64,000 nt of DNA from Amphiura filiformis (Eukaryota; Echinodermata; Ophiuroidea; Amphilepidida; Amphiuridae), in contig NC_092644.1 of the NCBI RefSeq assembly GCF_039555335.1, forward strand, positions 47,160,428-47,224,427, written 5' to 3'. The notes under the pieces are model-generated. The model did not search any database and had not been told where the DNA came from. It saw only the letters and a list, made by a program, of their open reading frames with translations. This document shows positions 53,646 through 64,000 of this stretch, piece after piece (position 1 is the stretch's first letter; each line of letters begins with the position of its first letter). The position numbers and the translations under genes are program-made.

Positions 53646-53919
53646 AATGTGTCATTCTACATCAAAGGACAGAGGAAACATTAATGATACTAAAATTTGT
53701 ATTCATATGCAATGAAATTATACCCATGTTATTGATATAAAATATGTTGAATTGTGGAAATGTTTGTAAAGTAGCTCATTATATAAAGCATGTTTATGCA
53801 ACCTAGTATTTATCGGGGGTCGGGGGACGAGTATATTTTGTTCTGGTTTTACTGGGACTTTTTGTTGCGGCGATGCGTGCAAAACTCTTAAGACTATTTT
53901 AGCCCAAAATTCAGGGGCG

Positions 53920-54250
53920 TAGCCAGTTTTCTTGGTGGGGGGGGGGGCAAAATAAAATTTCGGGGCACAGACAAAAAATTGCTGTTGCAAATATAATTAT
54001 ACCAGTTTTGTTATAGATGTATTTGAGCCTTCACAAAAGGCTTTACTGACGTCAAAAAGCGTGCAAAATTTTGTATTTCGCCCTGATGAGATGAAAATGC
54101 CTGCAATGTGCGCACACAGCGTGCAAAAATTTTGTATTTGACACTATTTTGGCCCATGATCGGGGTGAATTTGGATGGAAAAGGGGCTCCTTGCCCCTTT
54201 TCTTTTCCTTTGGCCTCCAGATTTTCTCTTTCATTTTTTGTCAGGCTACG
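53920..54250 (+). repeat. GGGGCGTAGCCAG-type interspersed repeat, copy 1
   Basis: It opens AGGGGCGTAGCCAGTTTTCT and contains GGGCACAGACAAAAAATTGC and GGCCCATGATCGGG. The same words in the same order occur at 57367-57745. Confidence 0.7.
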
Positions 54251-54387
54251 CTGCTGAAATGGTGTGTTTTACTCAGAGGCGTAGCCAGCCCTCTTTGCCA
54301 GGGTGGGCAAGGCTCCAAAAATTTTCCCCAAATAAATAAATAGAGCGAAGCGAGCATAGCGAGTGGAGCGACCACTGGCGTGGGGTC

Positions 54388-54704
54388 CAGGGCCCCTGGT
54401 GGGGGGTCCAGGGAAGCTCATGGGTTTGGGGCATTTTTACACCATGAGGGGAAGCCTCATTGCATACATTAACATTTGTAACGTTTTTATGTGAAAAGTT
54501 TGCCATGTAAAAAAATGTAAAGTTTTGATTTTAGAAATTTCTGAAAGGGCCTGCTTTAGGGCCCTGGTGGGGTTCGCCCCGGTAGCTCATTAATTTTGGG
54601 CATTTTTATACCATGAGGAGAAGCATCCTTGCATACATTTGTAACGTTATTATGTGAAAATTTTGCCATAATGTAAAGTTTTGATTCTAGAATTATCTGA
54701 AAGG
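54388..54704 (+). repeat. Two tandem ~150-bp units
   Basis: 54388-54548 and 54561-54704 share GGGCCCTGGTGGGG, GGCATTTTTA-ACCATGAGG, TGCATACATT and TAAAGTTTTGATT in order, about 85% alike by eye. Confidence 0.75.
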
Positions 54705-54799
54705 AAACAAAAATGAATTTACAAAGTAGGAACAATACAATAAAACAAAAACAATACTGATATTCTTGAGTTGATTTAACAAGTTGTTACATTCACTAT

Positions 54800-55060
54800 T
54801 ACATTCACTTAAATTATTTCCCCCTTCTCCCCTTCGTTCTCTTTCCTTCTTCTTTACATTCTTCAATTTCTTCCCTTTCTCTCATTCCTTCCCCTTCCAT
54901 TAAATTACTTACCAATCACTTCCCTTATGTTCCTTAAGTTTCCATTCTTTCTCTTTCCATCTTCTTCATATTCTTCAGTTTCTTGCCCTTTCTCTCATTC
55001 CTGCCCCCTTCCATTACACTCACTTAAATTATTTCACCTCAAATCACTTTCCGTTCCCTT
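54800..55060 (+). repeat. Pyrimidine-rich tract (CTTCC/TTCTC)
   Basis: A long C/T-rich stretch with an internal duplication of CTTTCTCATTCCT-containing units (near 54878 and 54990). The plus-strand frame over it is Ser/Pro/Phe-rich and not a protein signature. Confidence 0.75.
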
Positions 55061-55319
55061 CCTTAAATGCCCACCCCTAGCTACGCCACTGGTTTTGCTA
55101 TTAAATGGGCCAGTTCATGTGATCGCGAAGCGCAAATTTTTGCAATTTTACCCTATTTGGGCCGGCCATGTGCTAAAAAGCTGCACTATGGCAATTATTG
55201 CTTTATTTTTTCTTCTATTAGGATTTTAAAGGGGATGTCCCCATGGAAAAAATTAGGGGAAGAGCAAAGCTTTTAGTGATTTAAAAAGCAGACCAGAAGG
55301 AACTGACACAAACCTCAAG

Positions 55320-55804
55320 TTAGGGGTGGTGCAATAATTATGTGTACCCCCAGGGGGCGTGAATTATAGGGGGGCAAAGATTTTTGGCAGGCCAAAAGGG
55401 GGCAAGCATTTTTGGCAGGTCGAAAGGGGGGGGGTCAAGTGATTTTTGGCAAGTCAAAAGGGGGGGGCAAGCGATTTTTGGCACAGATATTTTGGGCACC
55501 GTTTCTATATTACGCCCTAAAAAGCCGTAGGAAAACGTTCAAATATGCAAAATTTCCTGCTCGCTGCGCTCGCATTATGTTAAGACAATTTAAGGTTTTA
55601 AATTTGGGTTCCCCAAAATCTTGCATGTGTAAGGGGGGGGCAAAGATTTTTTGGCACGTCAAAAGGGGGGGGCAAAGGTTTTTTGGCACGTCGAAAGGGG
55701 GGGCAAAGGTTTTTGGCACGACCAAAGGGGGGGGCAAGCGATTTTTACAGACCATTTTGAGAATTCACCCCCCGGGGGTACACATAATTATTGCACCACC
55801 CCTT
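55320..55804. mobile_element. 485-bp element with ~35-bp inverted ends
   Basis: The left end GGGGTGGTGCAATAATTATG continues GTGTACCCCC. The right end GGGGGTACACATAATTATTG continues CACCACCCC. The interior is made of repeated GGGGGGCAAGCGATTTTTGG units and a segment shared with 18230-18545. The 140-codon plus-strand frame across it is repeat-derived. Confidence 0.82.
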
Positions 55805-55864
55805 ATAGACAAGACAATTTTTAACACTTCATAATTATATCCCTGACTATTGAATCACTTATCA

Positions 55865-55925
55865 AAATACAATAAAAATTCCTTTAAAAGGAATAGGGCG
55901 GGCAAATGAAAAATTGTCAAGAGAA
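55865..55925 (+). repeat. TTCCTTTTAAAGGAA-containing repeat, copy 1
   Basis: AAAATTCCTTTAAAAGGAAT followed by AGGGCG...CAAATGA...TGTCAAGA recurs at 57786-57845. The AATTCCTTTAAAAAGGAAT core also occurs at about 11522. Confidence 0.6.
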
Positions 55926-55950
55926 ATGAAAGAATGAGTAAGTCTTCACA

Positions 55951-56024
55951 ATTAAAAACAGGGAAAATATGACACAACATCGATTTCCATTGGAGGTTGT
56001 GTCATATTTTCCCTGATTTTAATC
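55951..56024. repeat. Perfect 20-bp stem hairpin
   Basis: CAGGGAAAATATGACACAAC (55959-55978) is exactly complementary to 55996-56015, with a 17-base loop. A/T pairing extends the stem several bases outward. Confidence 0.88.
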
Positions 56025-56759
56025 TTATCTATTGCTTATCCTTTGTTCTCTGCTGGTCAGTTGGAACAGATTTTCCCTGTTTTTATATTAACCCTTCACA
56101 TCATAAGTTCATAACAGAAGACGTTTTATGTTAACATTTTATATAAAACATTGTTATAAAACTTTTGTAGATAATAGTTATTTAAAACATTTTCGTAATC
56201 ATACCTAGAGGTTTTTTTATCATCAGATAGAAAGACTTCTGCTCATCTTCTCTGGTGAGACAACAGGGCTGGGGTATCTTTCCATATCAAAGTTCAAAAC
56301 TTATGAGGGGAAAAGTTTGATTTTACATTATTTCGATATTATTTTTTAACTTTGTAACTTTATTATGATTAACATAACTGTATTTCAAAGCGTCAAACTA
56401 TATCATTATTTTGTCCCAACAAAAATAATCCAGGGAATAAAATATTCATTCATATGTTTATTTATTTTATTCAACCTGGGCCATTTCTACTGGTGCACAT
56501 GCATTCTAATAATTTGTCTATAATACCTTGGCTTTTTCAAACTAAAATTTTACACAATAATAGTGACAAAATAGTCCACCAAATGGCTTCAATTTGGTCT
56601 TCATTTTCCAAAAGTTTCTCACTTTTCAAGGGAGCATATCCCCCTCAGACACCCCGCGATGGCATTTTTAACATTTATATTTTTCCTAAAATCCCCCCCC
56701 TGACTGCTCTAGATCCGCCATCCGCTGCTGTCTGGTTCCACTGTTATAAATCTGATAAT

Positions 56760-57230
56760 TCCCAGGTCTTTTCCATCAACTGATCAATATTAATCTCACT
56801 CAAAATATTCAACAGTTCCTCATGTTTTACGGTGTCGAATACCTTGTGTAATCAATAAAACACATTACACAGGTCTTGCTTCATTTCTCAGTATGGCCCT
56901 CTCAAACCGGGCTCTCAAATAGCATTCTCATTTAAAATTGTGTTCCTGGTTCCACAATCCTCCACAAAGCCACACTGCAGAATTTTGGTATTTCTGGCCT
57001 GATTTTATTCCTTGCTCTCTTCATCAACACCTTCAGCTGGATCTTCACTGCATGACTCACTATGCTTATAGTCCTGTGTAACTCACATAATATAGCCCCA
57101 GGTTTCTTTGGTAAAGCAATAAAGATGGACTTGCTCAGCTCTGGAGGAATTTCACCTGAGTTTAGATCTCATTCAACACTTCTGTCAACTTCAGTATCCC
57201 CAACTCATCCAACTCATCTTTGAATGTAAA
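56760..57230 (-). pseudogene. Decayed LINE reverse transcriptase fragment
   Basis: Across several minus-strand frames the order of RT landmarks can be read: GEIPPELSKSIFIALPKKPG, then CELHRTISIVSHAVK, then LMKRARNKIRPEI. After these come FCSVALWRIVEPGTQF and a motif-A-like CFIDYTK-FDTVKHEELLNIL spread over two frames. Stops and frameshifts are frequent. The arrangement is that of endonuclease-bearing LINE pol proteins. The exact clade is not determinable by eye. Confidence 0.75.
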
Positions 57231-57366
57231 AAAGTGAAAAAGGGAGAATCTGTGATCACTCCGAAAGTGAAGAAAAAGAGGAGTGGGAAAAGAGTGGAAG
57301 TCGATCACTCTAGTCACTTTGAAAAGAGTGATAGTCAAGAGAGTTAGCCCTGAGCGATAGCCACTC

Positions 57367-57745
57367 CCAGGGGCATAGCCAGCTTACTTGGTCGAAGGGG
57401 TCAGGGCAAAATTTCAGGGGCACAGCTGGAAAAAATTGCAGTTGCACTGATCAAGCAATTTTTGTTTTTTAGAGAGGCTGTACATGTCTTCCATCTTCCC
57501 AAAAAGGCTTTATAGGGGTGATATACGCGCGAAGCGCACACAAATTTTGAATTTGACGCTATTTTTGCCCATGATCGGGATGAAGGTGAAAATGGCTTTC
57601 ATGCCCATGATCGGGTGAAAAGGAGGGGCTCCTTGCCCTTTTTTGTTTCCTTTGCCCTCCAGATATTCTCTTTAATTTTGGGGCAGAGGGGCACTTTTTT
57701 CTTTCATTTTTTGTCGCCTCCCTGACCACCCCCGCCCCCGCTGGC
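57367..57745 (+). repeat. GGGGCGTAGCCAG-type interspersed repeat, copy 2
   Basis: Block order matches 53920-54250: GGGGCATAGCCAGCTTACTT, GGGCAAAATTTCAGGGGCAC and GCCCATGATCGGG. It ends CCGCTGGCTACACTAC, the inverted form of its start, so it is probably a short inverted-end element. Confidence 0.7.
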
Positions 57746-57849
57746 TACACTACAGGTCACTCCAAAAAGCGTGGCAGAGTGACAATCTAATAAAAATTCC
57801 TTTAAAAAGGAACAGGGCGAACAAATGAGGAAGTGTCAAGATAAAGGTG

Positions 57850-59090
57850 TAGTTATTTTATTGTTTGAACTGTTTCTATAATTCGCATCGATCATAATGA
57901 GTATGTTTTTACGTACCTCAAATGACAAGGACTACGGTACTTAGCCTATGATCTTGCAATGAGACTGTACTCAGTGTATGGACAGTGTAGACATGATTTG
58001 TCTAATCATTTTGGCTATTTAATTCTGACCATTGTGATTAAAACAGGCTTTCAGATTGGTGAGCTATTGTGTACCAAGTGATAAGACCGGGCACGTATAA
58101 TAAAAATACACTGGATAATTCATGACAGCCTATTTACTGGCAAAAGGTGGGCCAAATAAATCTTAGTTGATTCTTGAACACAATTTAAGCAGGAACCTTG
58201 AGGCAGAATTTGAATAGGCCTACATATTATCCTGTAACGTTTACTCAGCCTAACAGTCAATGAACGTTCATTGTTAGCATAAAAAGTAGCTTTGGGTATC
58301 CTATGTTTATGAAATAAAGTGTTTACAAACGAATAACATCTGTTATACATACATAATATATACATCTACTTGCCAATACACTGAAAGTCTAATAGAAATG
58401 AAGGATAATGAACAATTACAGAACATTTATTGTTGATTAAAGTAGCTATGGGTATACAATGTTTACAAAATAAGAGCGTTAATGTTTTGTACATGAAGTT
58501 AACGTCTTTGCTACATAGCTAGTTGTTAATACATCGAAAATGTGACTCGAGATTTACAATTTGATGACATTCAAAATAATTTAGTATTGAAGAATTTCAA
58601 CAAATCACAGAACTTTCATTTGTTGACATACTAGCAATATTGTTAACAATGTTGAAAATCATGTTCATAAGCGTAACATGCTCTATAGGCCTACATCTAT
58701 TTATTAATGTTCATAAACGTATAACAATTTGCCCGGCCGTATGGCATTTTCCAATATACTCGGTTAATTTTGTGGGGTTCATTATCGAACCCCAACGGTT
58801 TTAGCTTGTATTTATATTATTTATTAATATAGGCCTATTTGTTTGTGATATTTCAAGCGTTTTAAAATTTCAAAATAATCCCATTCAATTACACGGTTGA
58901 CGGTGGAAATTTACTGAATTTAGAGAATGCACTGCGACCACCACCTGAAATCTATCAAAATAATATTATTAACTAATCCCATAACTGTTCAAATAACAGC
59001 CCTCACTTAACAGACATTTTAGTCTCAATTGACAGGATCTATAAGTGCTAAAGTAAATATATTTTCTCTTTATCGCCTGCCTAAGTTTCC
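57850..59090. other. Intergenic, nothing recognised
   Basis: AT-rich DNA. Two loosely similar stretches (ACATTTATTGTTGATTAAAG... and CATTTGTTGACATAC...) are too weak to call. Confidence 0.45.
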
Positions 59091-59094
59091 CCAT

Positions 59095-59654
59095 TTAAGG
59101 GATGGAGTATGAACGTTTAGACAGTATTTATTGTGAGACATTAGAGCACATCAGACATGTTGAATTGCATTCTGAATACGAAGAATGTCCTTTTGATATA
59201 AAATAATTTTAATTTTTTGAAATTCGGAAATGATGATTTTTACTTAAAGTGTATGTACATGTAGGCGGGATGAAAAAGCCGACGATCAATTGCAAATTTT
59301 GACCTTTCGTATTAAAGATATGGATCTTTTTCCCAAAACACAAAAAAAATAGGTCATTTTGGGAAAAGGTCAAACATTTTCAATTGACCGGCTTTTCTTC
59401 CCAGCTACATACACTTTAAGAATATGTCATTAGATTTATAAAATTTACTTCGAGGACTGTTATATTATCAAAATATGAAAAATATCAAATTTTAATAATT
59501 TGTCATAAAATTTGTATTACATCGTGATTTTCAAAAATGAAAATTATTTGATATCAGAAAGACATTCTTCGTATTAGGAATGCAATTCCATATGTCTGAT
59601 GTGCTCTCATGTCCCACAAAAAATACTATCGAATGCCCATTCCAGATCCCTTAA
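59095..59654. mobile_element. TTAA-flanked palindromic element, family P, compact copy
   Basis: It begins TTAAGGGATGGAGTATGAAC and ends CATTCCAGATCCCTTAA. AGAGCACATCAGACATGT and CATATGTCTGATGTGCTCT are mirrored near the ends, and the TTTTGACCTTTCGTATT region is mirrored at the centre. This 560-bp copy best shows the family without insertions. Confidence 0.85.
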
Positions 59655-59655
59655 G

Positions 59656-60615
59656 TACCGTACTCTCTTTAATTTAGTCAAGGTTGTGTTTGTATAAATG
59701 AATTCAGTTATATAAACACAGCCTCGTGAAATGGACATGTTGACATAAATTAATTGATGTGTGCCCGGGATGTGTGCTTAAAGTATCATTAACAAGTAGT
59801 TTGCCAGTATCAATAAAACTATAATGAGGCTATTAATGTAGCCCAACTGTACGTACAATCTGGCAATACCGTTAAATCTTGAAGAAATGAAAAAATATCT
59901 GTTGCAATTTTCTGATTTGCATAAAAGTAATTCTAGTTCATCCAAGTTGTAAAACAATTACTTCTTTTAATACAAACACATGCCTTGGTAAGACAACTTT
60001 ATAGCACTGTTTGAATATCAACATGAAGTAGTAATGACAAATTTAAATGTACACTATCGCCTCTGTAGTTTCCTGATTACATAGACAGCACGATTATTTT
60101 ATTTTTATTCTGCAACGCTGTGAGGAAATAAGTATGCCAAAACCCATCGCAATAAGGACGAAAAATGCTTTGCATTTTTCGCCCAAAAAGAGCGATAGTC
60201 ACTCGAAGACTTGGAATTTTCTAGCGATTTCTTTTACTAAATTTGAGGGTCAGATAGCAGGAAAATAGTTGCCAGTTCTCTATTTGGACGACGGGCTGTT
60301 TTTAGTACTAAAAGTCTCAAACTTTTTTTGTCGACGGGGCAAGAAGTTGTTGCAGAATCTTTGCAAATTTACGGTAAAATTAGAATAAAAGGTATTGTAA
60401 ATGTATGCATTATAATAATGCAAAGTTTGTCGTTCTCTAGAGTAATGCTTGGGACTAGGTTTGCAAATTGGAGTTGTATTTTCGGATCCAAAGTTTGGCC
60501 AGTCAAGCATGAAAATTCAGTCATTTACTCATGACCCTGGATGCATGCCGACCCATGCCACCATACCAGCTGATCACGTGCAGTTTTAAATGCTCATCTC
60601 CATAAAATAATTTTA
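59656..60615. other. Intergenic, nothing recognised
   Basis: No family-like frame. The GGACGAAAAATGCTTTGCATTTTTCGCCC stretch near 60157 forms a small hairpin. Confidence 0.45.
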
Positions 60616-60621
60616 TATAAG

Positions 60622-60878
60622 GCCAAAAAAAAAAAGGTTTGTCTCAAAGCTTGCGAGCGAGTTTGTAAAATAGCACGATTTGACAAAAAAGAAATGCGGT
60701 CATTTTTTTTATTTCAAACATTTTTTTTTTTCCAGAAAAAATCGGCGAAAATCAGATTTTTTTCTCAAAATACCATGAAAAAAGTCAGGAATAAAAAAAT
60801 TAAAAAAAATCGCATTTCGCATTTGTTTTTACATTTCTCGTGAGCTTTGAGACAAACCTTAAAATTATTTTTTTTGGC
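60622..60878. mobile_element. 257-bp element with GGCCAAAAAA...TTTGTCTCAAAGCT ends
   Basis: The left end is GGCCAAAAAAAAAAAGG, continuing into TTTGTCTCAAAGCTTGCGAG. The right end is CTCGTGAGCTTTGAGACAAA, continuing into TTATTTTTTTTGGCC. The interior is A/T-rich with a repeated AAATGCG/CGCATTT word. A neighbouring half-copy starts at 60886 (GGCCATCTTAATTAAATCC, GTGTCTCAAAGCTGC). Confidence 0.8.
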
Positions 60879-60915
60879 CTAAGGCCATCTTAATTAAATC
60901 CTGTGTCTCAAAGCT

Positions 60916-61900
60916 GCTGCTCGCGTTAGTAAAATTGTGCATGTAGTCCTCTTTGAAAATCTAGAAATTCATTTTATTTATTAAAACAAAAGGGAAAAAT
61001 AAAACCCAAAATTCATATTTGATCATTCATGAGTTTCAGATCTTTTTTGCAAATTTTGGACATGAAAATTTATTTAAAAGAAGAAAAAACTAGTTTTGCA
61101 TAATTCCACTATCGCTGGGGCATAGCAAAGTGCGCATGTGCCTAGACCTCATTAGATGACGTCACCTATTGAAGCTGGCTTCGGTCTCCGGCCATGCTGG
61201 CCGAGCGGCTGAGTTGGAAATATTTCATTCATAAAAGATGCCTCGGATATTGACGAATTTGTCCGACTTTACCCGAAGTAAACTGATCATGTGCCATGAC
61301 CTGATATTAACATACAAAATGGATTCCATACCTAAGAAAAAGCGTGAAAATTTTGTTTTGGCATCAAAATTCATCATTTCTGACCATGTTATGGCGCAAC
61401 ATTTGTAATACTAATGGCGAAAAATGGTCGGAAACTAGTGGTGGAATTTCACACTTGGATCATAATCTTAAATTTTTTTTTGAGGGACAAGAACTTTTGT
61501 ACCTGTGGGTTTTTACAACACAAGGTCAGATTTGTGAATGAATCAATAGGGTGCATCGCCGAATTTTCCAGTGAAAGGACTTTTGCATATGGTATGTTTG
61601 ACATTTATTCGCCAAAATGTCATTTTCCGATGCATGTAAAATACCGCGCGACTCGTGAAGGGAATTACTGTGTGCAGTATCCTGTGTGTGTTGTGCTTAT
61701 ATTCACGGCGCGACCGGTGTGGGGTTTTGCACTGTGCAGGCGATCCCATGCATTGAGTGGGCTCATGAATAATTAATTAGTTGATTCGCGATCGCGTCTC
61801 TCATTGGTCAGTAAGCATGATGTCATTGCTGATAGATGCAGCAGAGTCTGATCAAAGTTAATATAATTGGGAATGTTTCTATGTGCACGGGGAGTCCGGG
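60916..61900. other. Intergenic, nothing firm
   Basis: A lone A-box-like TGGCCGAGCGGCTGAG at about 61199 lacks a B box. The 120-codon plus-strand frame at 61414-61776 has no recognisable motif. Confidence 0.4.
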
Positions 61901-61904
61901 GACC

Positions 61905-62777
61905 CAGTCAGAAGTTTTTCCATTCACAATCACACGTTGGAATCTCTTGGTCAGGAAAGTACTAATCCAGTTTTTGGTATTTGAACAAACTCCGTAAATC
62001 TAGCTTGGTCAGAAGACGTTGGTGGGGTATGACATCAAAGGCTTTTGAAAAGTCAAGTATAGCCATTAGCCATATCAGTAGAAAGTCCTTTGTCAAGATT
62101 TGATGCTAAGTCATGGGTTGTTAAAATCAGCTGTGTTTCACAGGATCTAGCTCTGTGAAAAGCGTGTTGGTTTTCAGCAAGAATATTCCATTTGGTGAGG
62201 TGCTTCATGAAGTTACTATTGTTGATGTGTTCGATAAGTTTGCAACAGGTACATGTTAAAGAAACAGGTCTGTAGTTTGCTGGTGCAATGGTGGAACCTT
62301 TTTTGAAAATTGGAGTTATGTTTGCTCTACGCCAGTCCAGCGGAAGATCACCAGTGTCCAAAGTCTGCTGGAAAATATGCTGCAGGATTGGCGCTACGTC
62401 AGAAGAAGCAATCTTTAAGGCCTGGTTCGCAATCATGTCAGGTCCGATGGCTTTTGAAACATTGATGTTCTGGAGAAGTTTCCTAACACCATCTACGTTG
62501 ATCGTAATTGGAGGCATATCAGGATACGGACTTGGTTGTATTTGAGGCAGTGTTGCGGGATCAGGATCTTCATGTGTGAAGACACTTTCAAATTGCTTAC
62601 CAAGGACTTGAGCTTTTTCTTGATCGTCTGTGTAAAGTGTACCATTAACCTTCAAAGTCTGGACACCAATGTTGATTGATGTCACTTGTATTTGTTTGCA
62701 GAAAAGTTTCAAGAAAGGCTGCTTTGCCACGAATACTACGGCAGTTCACAATGGCAATATTCAACTTGCTGGTTGAG
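61905..62777 (-). pseudogene. LINE fragment: endonuclease start fused to RT (internal deletion)
   Basis: The minus-strand frame 62730-62053 contains a LINE linker and RT: GKQFESVFTHEDP, KAIGPDMIANQALKIAS, LPLDWRRANITPIFKKGS, PANYRPVSLTCTCCKLIEHI and RARSCETQLILTTHDLA. After a frame break, KAFDVIPHQRLLTKL (motif A) and FLTKRFQRVIVNG follow, down to about 61905. Immediately upstream (62765-62700, another frame) is LNIAIVNCRSIRGKAAFLE, the typical first strand of the APE endonuclease domain. Most of the endonuclease is missing. The copy is not functional. Confidence 0.88.
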
Positions 62778-63131
62778 TTAAGGGGGTACTACACCCTGGC
62801 CAATTTTGTGCCTATTTTGCATTTTTCTCAAAAATTATAGCGCATTGGTGACAAGTAAGATATGTATATTATAGGGGCAAGGACTACAACTTCTGCACTG
62901 AAAATTCAGCAACTCAAGGCAAGTAGTTATTGATTTATTGATCAAATATTGGTTTTCTCTCATTTTTGACTGTAACTCCACAATTGTTGTATGTGCTGAA
63001 ATAAAATTTCCAGTGCAGTAGTTGTAGTCCTTGCCCTATAATATACATATCTTACTTGTCACCAATGCGCTATAATTTTTGAGAAAATGCAAAAATAGGC
63101 ACAAAATTGGGCAGGGTGTAGTACCCCTTAA
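62778..63131. mobile_element. 354-bp TTAA-flanked MITE inserted in LINE
   Basis: TTAAGGGGGTACTACACCCT at the left and GGGTGTAGTACCCCTTAA at the right are inverted. The arms continue for about 125 bp (GACAAGTAAGATATGTATAT mirrored by ATATACATATCTTACTTGTC). TTAA at both outer ends fits the piggyBac-type target duplication. The arm is also found as a solo left end at 50422-50540. Confidence 0.9.
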
Positions 63132-64000
63132 TTGTCTTTTTACTTTTATTGTTTTAGAGCACTTGAGTTTGAGATGACGTACGCTGACTGCAAATTTACA
63201 ATTCAGTTGAATTTGGCAGGGATGGAGGATGAGGAACAATTGGGTTAGGGGCCGTCCATAATTTTCGCCATTTTCACTTACGTACAAAGCCTGCATAACT
63301 TTTTACCCCCCTCCCTCCCTCGAGTTACCTACAAATAAAATGGCGAAGAATTTCCACGAGTAGGAGCTAGTAGGTCTACTACTAATAGCAAAATTGAGAT
63401 GTTGGGTTGGGGTTGGAGTTAAGGGTAGAGTTTAGGTTAAAGGTTCGATTAGGTTTAGGGTTAGGGTTATATTAGTGTTCCAGGAGGATCCCAGATAAGT
63501 TTAGAAATGCTGAAAAAACTTCCTTTTTAAACCATATTTTCATGAAAACGAAAGCATCAATAAATTGAAATATAGTAGTGTTGGCCGATCCAACCCAAGA
63601 TCGGATCTGCCGATCTCCGATCTGAAAATTAGCAGATCGGGCCGATCCGATCCCGATTCAGATTCCTTAAATGTTATTCTACAACCAGTACAAGTTCATT
63701 CAAGTCGGGCCCCAGTAATGTTAACGGTCAAAGCTTAATTCCCCAAACCTGTAACTATGTAATATGATAACCGTTTTTAAAGGTTTTTCATGTCAATATC
63801 AACCCAAATAAAATACCATTTTACACCCCAAGTCCCAGCGTTACTCACTCAGTGCCTCCGATTGTCGGAAGTTTAATCATTAATCCATTTCTCTTGATTG
63901 TTTTATTCTTCTTTCTTCTCCGCGAATCAACTTTGATTTATGCGTGTGTATAAGTTAGGCGAATCACTGCGCGAATTGATTCGATGACCCTGCAGCTAAA
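63132..64000. other. Right edge: intergenic with telomere-like and GATCGG clusters
   Basis: Degenerate GGTTAGG/TTAGGG words lie at 63404-63470. A GATCGG/CCGATC-rich cluster (63584-63660) contains several short palindromes. No gene is seen. Confidence 0.5.

Noticed and set aside
54080..54100. Second CTGATGA...GAAA match
   Set aside because: Only three bases separate the motifs and there is no stem II or flanking stems.
55412..55834. 140-codon plus-strand open frame with KGGAK-type repeats
   Set aside because: It lies inside an inverted-repeat element. The repeats in the protein are the DNA repeats, and no start context or homologue is apparent.
61195..61270. tRNA-Ser/Leu A-box-like sequence GGCCGAGCGGCTGAG
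   Set aside because: No B box or pairing stems follow within tRNA distance.

Overview
This is a stretch of a large, repeat-rich animal nuclear genome. Coding sequence is sparse and split into short exons with GT-AG introns. Transposon remnants of several classes fill the introns and intergenic DNA, with no operons or bacterial-type genes. The two recognisable genes and the repeat content (Penelope-like and LINE retroelements, many short inverted-repeat elements) would fit a marine deuterostome invertebrate such as an echinoderm. That placement is an inference and I would not name a species.

Left part (1-12.4 kb): the 5' two-thirds of a solute carrier family 5 (sodium-coupled transporter) gene on the minus strand. 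I could assemble ten coding exons by eye between 12418 and 305. All splice phases match, and the joined exons give about 385 residues resembling the SLC5A5/A6/A8/A12 branch. The gene runs off the left edge. Its introns hold a decayed Penelope-like retroelement with inverted terminal repeats (3692-5550), a foldback element (7510-7833) and other repeats.

Middle (12.4-42 kb): no convincing gene. There is a long AAAT microsatellite, a 44-bp minisatellite of about 1.1 kb, and many short elements with terminal inverted repeats, some nested or TTAA-flanked. Several near-perfect hairpins and a few tRNA-like remnants are also present.

Right-centre (42.6-50.4 kb): a choline dehydrogenase (CHDH, GMC oxidoreductase) gene on the minus strand. 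Four consecutive exons join in frame to 575 codons, plus a probable presequence exon. The terminal exon, of about 259 codons, is present twice in tandem: a proximal copy at 44335-45130 and a distal copy at 42595-43371. Both keep long open frames and each is followed by a poly(A)-signal-like hexamer. The proximal copy has a 7-bp duplication at its splice acceptor and an altered C-terminus. A LINE fragment sits at the edge of the duplication, and a small inverted-repeat element is inserted in only one copy.

Right part (50.4-64 kb): a chain of TTAA-flanked elements (50.4-52.7 kb), further short inverted-repeat elements, and decayed LINE reverse transcriptase fragments (56.76-57.23 kb and 61.9-62.77 kb). 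The second LINE is interrupted by a TTAA-flanked element.

Functionally, the two genes are a plasma-membrane sodium/solute symporter and a mitochondrial choline-to-betaine-aldehyde oxidase. They are on the same strand about 30 kb apart, and nothing indicates co-regulation. The most unusual structure is the duplicated CHDH terminal exon.
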